DNA of 5,519 nt from Pseudomonadota bacterium (GTDB lineage Bacteria > Pseudomonadota > Alphaproteobacteria > Kiloniellales > J153). The DNA lies in NCBI GenBank assembly GCA_022572105.1, contig JACZWN010000209.1, forward strand, positions 1 through 5,519. The letters run 5' to 3'. Position numbers and translations under genes: made by a program. Below the pieces are notes generated by a model that was not told the origin of the DNA, did not search any database, and worked only from the letters and a program-made list of their open reading frames with translations. Position 1 is the first letter of the stretch. Each line of letters starts with the position of its first letter. This document shows positions 1 to 3,737 of the stretch, in pieces.

Positions 1-80
1 TGTAAAAGCTGCTGCGTCAGGCGGATCCCGGTCAAGACCTGGGGGCCCTGCGCGCGCTTCGGCCGGTCCTCGTCCCCCAT
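1..80 (-). CDS. N-terminal fragment of an unidentified protein (runs off left edge)
   Basis: The minus strand has an ATG at 80-78 followed by 26 open codons to the window edge. The peptide starts MGDEDRPKRAQGPQ and continues VLTGIRLTQQLL, so it is charged at first and then becomes more hydrophobic. The start is supported by a purine-rich Shine-Dalgarno tract (AAGGAAAGGA, 98-89) ending 8 bases before the ATG, and the codons have high third-position GC. I do not recognise the family and too little is present to assign a function. The opposite strand is also open here (plus frame 1 to a TGA at 226-228), but that frame gives a Cys/Arg/Ser/Pro-rich peptide with no start in view, so I prefer the minus strand. 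Confidence 0.55.
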   Translation of the reverse strand, partial: MGDEDRPKRAQGPQVLTGIRLTQQLL

Positions 81-457
81 CCGATCGGTCCTTTCCTTCG
101 CCTCCGGCCGCGACCCGATCCAGCCCCCCGCGCAAGGGGTCGCGCCAACGCTTCTTCAAGCGGGCACCGCCCGCGGGTGCGGCAATTCCCGTCCCGGCGC
201 TCGAAGCCGCCAATCCGTCGGCTATTGAAGATGAGAATAATTAAAAATTACGAAATTGCATTGAATTTTCTAGACGGTCGATCTATAGTCAGAAAAAATA
301 TGAGTAACGGTAGAATAAAATTTCAAATATAACTATGGTGATATCGTGAATTGTCGAAAAATTGAGCTATCAGTTCCTTATTTCATTAATATTAGATTGG
401 TTTTTATTCCGGAGAAGGGGGATTTCGGCGGCGTTTTAGTCCGAACCGGGGCCGCGG
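81..457. other. Non-coding region with an A+T-rich island
   Basis: No convincing gene lies in these 377 bases. The left part (81-225) is GC-rich and would hold the leader and promoter of the minus-strand gene starting at 80. It contains a small GC-rich dyad (gcacc/ggtgc near 165-181) with no T-tract, so it is not called a terminator. Composition changes sharply at about 226; I count 53 G/C in 241-420 (29%). The island contains a candidate plus-strand promoter (261-289) and a short A/T palindrome (TAATT-AAA-AATTA, 238-250). Its right end is the downstream flank of the pentapeptide-repeat gene, where I see no hairpin followed by a T-run. Confidence 0.6.
261..289 (+). promoter_or_regulatory. Candidate sigma70-type promoter without an evident gene
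   Basis: TTGAAT (261-266) and TATAGT (284-289) are separated by exactly 17 bases, a good match in both boxes and spacing to a housekeeping promoter. It points rightwards into the A+T-rich island and towards the 3' end of the minus-strand pentapeptide-repeat gene. No plus-strand gene follows. If active, it would make a short non-coding or antisense transcript. A/T-rich DNA yields such matches by chance, so confidence is low. Confidence 0.25.
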
Positions 458-1540
458 CTACACCGCCGGTTGCAGCAGGGTCATGAGCGCCGTGCCCGGC
501 AGTTGGCCCTTCTTGCAGTCGGTTAAGTCGGCGTTGCGCATGTTGGTGTCCAAGAGGTCGGCGCCGCGCAGGTCGGTGCCGCTGAGGTTCGCGCGCAGCA
601 AGTTGGCGCCGCGCAGGTTGGCCGCGGCGAGCAGCGCTCCGGAGAAGTCGGCGCCGACCAGAGTCGCGGCCTCGAAATTGGCGGCGGCGAGGATGGCACC
701 TGAGAAGCTCCGTCCGCTGAGATCGAGGCCGCTGAAGTCGGCGCGCTCGCCCTCGCGCGCCCCGCTACTCACCCAGGTTTCGTGCAGCCGGAGCTTCGCC
801 GCCAGCCCCTCATCCGTGATACCGGTCCGGGTCGCGATCTTGGCGGTGCTCAGGTCGATGGCCGAGAGGTCGGTCTCGGCGAGCGCGGCACCGCGCAGGT
901 CGGCGTCGGCCAGGAGCGCGCCGCGCAGGTTGGCATTGACGAACTCCGCGCCCTGGAAGTGGGCCGCGCGCATGTCGGCATTGGCCAGGTTCGTGTTGTC
1001 GAGCAGCGCACCGTTGAAATTGACCTTCCTGAGTTTGCTGCTCGCCAGGTTCGTGTGGCGCAGGGTGGCACCCCGAAAGGTGCTGGCGATGGCCTGGCCG
1101 ACCGCGCTCGTCTCCTCGTCCATGATCGCGCACTCGCGCAAGTCGGCGCCCTCGAGCTTGGCGCCGGTCAGGTTCGCGCCTTCGAAGACGGCCGAGCGCA
1201 GGTTCGCCTTCTCGAAGTTGGCGCCGCTCAGGTCGGCGTCCCGGAAATTGGCCGCGAACAACTGGGCGAAGCGAAAATTGGTTCGAAACAACGTCGCATT
1301 AGTGAAGTCGCAGGAAATCAGCTCGGAATTGCTTAAGTTCATGTCGCTGAAGTCGAGCTTTCTCAGGTCGCAGCTGCGCAACACCATCCGGCGGCCGTTG
1401 CGCACGCCGTCGATGAAATGTTTGTGGAAATGGTGTAGGCGGTTGAGCGCCGGCTGCGTGAGGCCGACGCCGGACAGGATGCGGGAGCGCTTTGCCTTTT
1501 CCAGTTTTGGATCCAGTTTTGGTGTTCGAGCAATGTCCAT
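458..1540 (-). CDS. Pentapeptide-repeat protein, 360 aa, three repeat blocks
   Basis: The protein has a basic, non-repetitive N-terminus (residues 1-53, with a His-rich stretch HHFHKHF at 36-42). It is followed by A(D/N)LXX-type pentapeptides in three blocks, with central hydrophobic residues every five positions: 59-139 (17 repeats), 155-235 (17) and 269-339 (15). Two linkers separate them (140-154 and 236-266, the latter containing HETW and GER). Such repeats fold as a right-handed quadrilateral beta-helix. Some relatives (MfpA, Qnr) mimic DNA and bind gyrase, but most are uncharacterised, and nothing here shows a specific target. There is no signal peptide or membrane segment, so it is probably cytosolic. 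I chose the ATG at 1540 because a GGAAG lies 4 bases upstream. An in-frame ATG at 1558, preceded by GGAG, would add six residues. The more distant TTG at 1615 has no ribosome binding site. A+T-rich islands lie on both sides. Confidence 0.93.
   Translation of the reverse strand: MDIARTPKLDPKLEKAKRSRILSGVGLTQPALNRLHHFHKHFIDGVRNGRRMVLRSCDLRKLDFSDMNLSNSELISCDFTNATLFRTNFRFAQLFAANFRDADLSGANFEKANLRSAVFEGANLTGAKLEGADLRECAIMDEETSAVGQAIASTFRGATLRHTNLASSKLRKVNFNGALLDNTNLANADMRAAHFQGAEFVNANLRGALLADADLRGAALAETDLSAIDLSTAKIATRTGITDEGLAAKLRLHETWVSSGAREGERADFSGLDLSGRSFSGAILAAANFEAATLVGADFSGALLAAANLRGANLLRANLSGTDLRGADLLDTNMRNADLTDCKKGQLPGTALMTLLQPAV
518..1381 (-). repeat. Degenerate 15-base coding repeats of the pentapeptide protein
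   Basis: At the DNA level the pentapeptides appear as a degenerate 15-base periodicity, recognisable on the plus strand as recurring units such as gcgccgcgcaggtcggc. The blocks occupy about 1127-1381, 836-1078 and 518-742. The period equals five codons throughout and the frame is never broken, so these are protein-level repeats under selection rather than a non-coding satellite. Confidence 0.85.
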
Positions 1541-1845
1541 ACAGCTTCCACTCTTCATTGCGCTCCACGGCGCGGTTCTTCCGTCGGGCCGCGGGGCGGC
1601 GGCGCCTGCCAGCAAAAAATATCTTCCGTCCGGCGGGGGCGCACTAAATCCTGCCGAGAGAGTGATTGCAGGAATGAATCTAGGCTCGGATGATTAAGAA
1701 TCGGTGAATAGAAATATTTATCTATCTGATATTAAAGAATATTTCCTAAAATTTTCGGCAAATCCTCGGTTCAATCGGACTCCCGGGCGCCATCGTTGAC
1801 GCCGCGGTCGTCATGTCGCGACCCGGATTGCGGTGGCCGGCGGAT
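1541..1845. other. Intergenic region with a second A+T-rich island
   Basis: This separates two minus-strand genes by about 305 bases, so they are probably not tightly co-transcribed. Bases 1541-1680 are GC-rich and encode a possible but unlikely N-terminal extension of the pentapeptide protein. Bases 1691-1760 hold only 17 G/C of 70 (24%) and are the likeliest site of that gene's promoter. I could not pick a convincing -35/-10 pair: TTGCCG is present on the minus strand, but at poor spacing from the nearest TAATAT. Bases 1770-1845 are GC-rich again. They contain a weak dyad at about 1799-1813 with one mismatch and no T-run, so no terminator is called for the ligase gene. Confidence 0.55.
1711..1745. 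promoter_or_regulatory. Inverted repeat, possible operator
   Basis: GAAATATT (1711-1718) and AATATTTC (1738-1745) are perfect 8-base inverted arms around a 19-base centre. The left arm continues as TATC (1719-1722), which can pair with GATA (1728-1731), giving a nested dyad with a 6-base bulge. It lies upstream of the minus-strand pentapeptide-repeat gene, where a repressor or activator could bind. A/T-only arms arise easily by chance in such DNA. Confidence 0.25.
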
Positions 1846-3630
1846 TCAATACAGGCCGTCCAGCTCCTCGCCGTAGGCCGCCTTGATCGCGTGCCGTCGG
1901 ATCTTGAGGGTCGGGGTCATCATCTGGTTCTCGACCGTGAAAGGCGCGCGGGCGACGGTGAAGCGGCGCACCCGCTCGAGCGGGGCCAGCGCCTTGTTGA
2001 CCCGCTCGACCGCCTCGGAGAGAGCCGCGCGCAGCGCCGCGTCGTCGCGCAAGGCCGCCAGGTCCGGGGGCGCGCCGCGGTCGCGGGCAAAGCGCGCGAG
2101 GAACTCCGCGTCGGGCACCAGGATGGCGACCAGGTGCGGGCGCTTGTCGCCGTGGACCATGGCCTGGTGAATCTCGGCCTCGAGCGTCAGGAAACCCTCG
2201 GTGCGCGCCGGCGAGACGTTGTCGCCGCCCGAAAGCACGATGATGTCCTTCTTGCGGTCGGTGATCCGGATGTAGCCGTCCTCGTCGATCTCGCCGATGT
2301 CGCCGGTGTGCAGCCAACCGCCTTCGAGCGCGGCCGCGCTCGCCTCCTGGTTGCGCCAATAGCCGCTCATCACCAATTCGCCGCGCACCAGGATCTCGCC
2401 GTCGTCCGCGATCCGGACCTCGACGCCTTTGCAGGGCGGGCCGACGGTGTGCATCTTGATCTTGTCGGGCGGGTTGGCGGAGACCACCGGCGCGGCCTCG
2501 GTCTGGCCGTAGCCCTGGAGCACGCGCAGGCCCAATGCCACGAAGAAGACGCCGATGTCGGGGTTGAGCGCGGCGCCGCCCGAGATCATGGCTTTCAGCC
2601 GGCCGCCGAAGCGCGCGCGCACCTTGTCGCGGACCAGGCGTTCGACCACCAGGTCCTGCAGGCGCTCCCAAAGGCCGAGCCCGCCCGGCTCGAAATAACG
2701 CTTGCGGCCGAGCCTGAGCGCCAGTTCGAACAGCGTCTTCTTGAAGCCGCCCTGTTTCTCCACGCCGCCCAGGATGCGCTGGTACATCGATTCATAGAGC
2801 CGGGGCACCGAGGTCATGAGGGTCGGTCTGGCCTCGGCCATGTTGGCGAGCAGCTTTTCGATGCCGGCCGCGTAGTAGATCTCGGCGCCGATCGAAATTG
2901 GGAAGAACTGCCCGGCGGTGTGTTCGTAGGAGTGCGACAGCGGCAGGAACGACAGGAAGACGTCGTCGCCCAAGCCGATCCGCTCGAGCAAGTGATAGGC
3001 GCCCATGCAGTTGCACAGGATGGCCCCGTGGCTAAGCATCACGCCCTTGGGCACGCCGCCGGTGCCCGAGGTGTAGATGAAGCAGGCGGTGTCGCTACGC
3101 TTGGCCCGGGCGACGATCTCGGCCACGTCGTCGGGGAGCGCCGCGCCCTCGTCCAGGACCCGGGCCCAGCCGTGGATTTCGATGGGACCCTGCTGGCCGG
3201 TGTCGAGATCCTCGATGCAGATCAGCCATTTGCAGTCGGGCGCCTCGATGGCGGCGGGCAGGAGGCGCCTGGCCAGCGCCCGGGTCGAGACGATGGCGCC
3301 GCGCGCGCCGCTGTCGGTGAGCAGGTGGTTGTGGTCGGCGCTGGTGTTGGTCGTGTAGGCGGGCACCGTGATGGCGCCGGCGGCCATGACCGCCACGTCC
3401 GCGATCAGCCATTCCGGCCGGTTCTCGGACAGGAGCACGACCCGCTCGCCCGGTTCCAGGCCGAGCGCGCGCAGGCCGCGCGAGAGGTCCTTGACCGCCC
3501 GCGCCGTCTCGCCCCAAGTAAGCGGCCGGTAGGCGCCTTCGCGCTTGGCCCAGAGGAAGTTCCTGTCGGCCCTTTTCTCGGCCTGCTCGAAGAACATGGC
3601 CGGCAGGCTCTGCCAGGCGCTGTAGTCCAT
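1846..3630 (-). CDS. Long-chain acyl-CoA synthetase (AMP-forming), 594 aa
   Basis: This is a complete member of the adenylate-forming ligase superfamily, closest in style to the FAA1/FadD15-type long-chain fatty acid-CoA ligases (COG1022), whose usual length is about 600 residues. It should convert fatty acid, ATP and CoA to acyl-CoA, AMP and PPi, acting in the cytosol or at the inner membrane face and feeding beta-oxidation or lipid synthesis. Visible motifs in order: the phosphate-binding loop YTSGTGGVPKG (186-196), SGGAALN (350-356), GYGQTEA (373-379), the TGD of the adenylate site (442-444), the hinge region DRKKD (458-462), SGGDNVSP (467-474), and a C-terminal TPTLKIRR with the likely catalytic lysine at 576. 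The phosphate loop has Gly where many relatives have a second Thr; I do not regard this as inactivating. A GGGGGA tract (3644-3639) 8 bases before the ATG supports the start. It is divergent from the pepF-like gene across 107 bases. Substrate chain length cannot be read from the sequence. Confidence 0.95.
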   Translation of the reverse strand: MDYSAWQSLPAMFFEQAEKRADRNFLWAKREGAYRPLTWGETARAVKDLSRGLRALGLEPGERVVLLSENRPEWLIADVAVMAAGAITVPAYTTNTSADHNHLLTDSGARGAIVSTRALARRLLPAAIEAPDCKWLICIEDLDTGQQGPIEIHGWARVLDEGAALPDDVAEIVARAKRSDTACFIYTSGTGGVPKGVMLSHGAILCNCMGAYHLLERIGLGDDVFLSFLPLSHSYEHTAGQFFPISIGAEIYYAAGIEKLLANMAEARPTLMTSVPRLYESMYQRILGGVEKQGGFKKTLFELALRLGRKRYFEPGGLGLWERLQDLVVERLVRDKVRARFGGRLKAMISGGAALNPDIGVFFVALGLRVLQGYGQTEAAPVVSANPPDKIKMHTVGPPCKGVEVRIADDGEILVRGELVMSGYWRNQEASAAALEGGWLHTGDIGEIDEDGYIRITDRKKDIIVLSGGDNVSPARTEGFLTLEAEIHQAMVHGDKRPHLVAILVPDAEFLARFARDRGAPPDLAALRDDAALRAALSEAVERVNKALAPLERVRRFTVARAPFTVENQMMTPTLKIRRHAIKAAYGEELDGLY

Positions 3631-3638
3631 GATCGCAA

Positions 3639-3644
3639 TCCCCC
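3639..3644 (-). promoter_or_regulatory. Ribosome binding site of the acyl-CoA synthetase
   Basis: GGGGGA on the minus strand ends 8 bases before the ATG at 3630-3628. It fixes the start that gives the N-terminus MDYSAWQSLP, which fits the family's usual beginning. Confidence 0.6.
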
Positions 3645-3683
3645 GGCGGGAGCGTTGTGCCGCCCTCCGTCGTCGTTTGGCTC

Positions 3684-3712
3684 TTGGCCTTTCAGTTATG
3701 TCCGTCTATATC
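3684..3712 (+). promoter_or_regulatory. Candidate promoter for the pepF-like gene
   Basis: TTGGCC (3684-3689) and TATATC (3707-3712) have a 17-base spacer. Transcription would start near 3719, leaving a leader of about 20 bases that just includes the Shine-Dalgarno sequence AAGGAG (3723-3728). The box matches are moderate. The site interleaves with the candidate promoter on the other strand. Confidence 0.4.
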
Positions 3713-3724
3713 GCGGTGGGTCAA
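3695..3724 (-). promoter_or_regulatory. Candidate promoter for the acyl-CoA synthetase
   Basis: Read on the minus strand, TTGACC (3724-3719, five of six consensus bases) is followed after 18 bases by CATAAC (3700-3695, four of six). Initiation would fall near 3688, giving a leader of roughly 55-60 bases before the ATG at 3630. It overlaps the candidate plus-strand promoter almost completely, so the two genes may compete for polymerase or share a regulator. I saw no clear FadR-like operator, and did not score one formally. Confidence 0.35.
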
Positions 3725-3728
3725 GGAG
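3723..3728 (+). promoter_or_regulatory. Ribosome binding site of the pepF-like gene
   Basis: AAGGAG lies 9 bases upstream of the ATG at 3738. It is a strong Shine-Dalgarno match and supports that start, which places the conserved LPSWDLGDLYPG segment 17 residues into the protein. Confidence 0.65.
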
Positions 3729-3737
3729 TGCTGTGCC

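Noticed and set aside
346..484. Short plus-strand frame from a GTG in the A+T-rich island (45 codons to a TGA)
   Set aside because: No real ribosome binding site, a GTG start, a mixed composition that changes as it enters the neighbouring gene's antisense strand, and no recognisable product.
518..1381. Regular repeats considered as a CRISPR array or a non-coding tandem repeat
   Set aside because: The period is a strict five codons with degenerate units and no unique spacers, and it encodes pentapeptide repeats.
1541..1615. N-terminal extension of the pentapeptide protein from a TTG at 1615
   Set aside because: The bases upstream of the TTG (A/T only) have no Shine-Dalgarno sequence, whereas ATGs at 1558 and 1540 both have one. 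The added residues look like random GC-rich translation.
483..1697. 404-codon plus-strand open frame opposite the pentapeptide gene
   Set aside because: Its Ser/Ala/Pro/Arg-rich periodic product is the mirror of the 15-base repeat on the other strand. The repeats lack the bases needed for stops in that frame. The minus-strand product has clear family motifs.
1799..1813. Possible terminator hairpin after the acyl-CoA synthetase gene
   Set aside because: Only four paired bases before a mismatch and no T-run on either strand.
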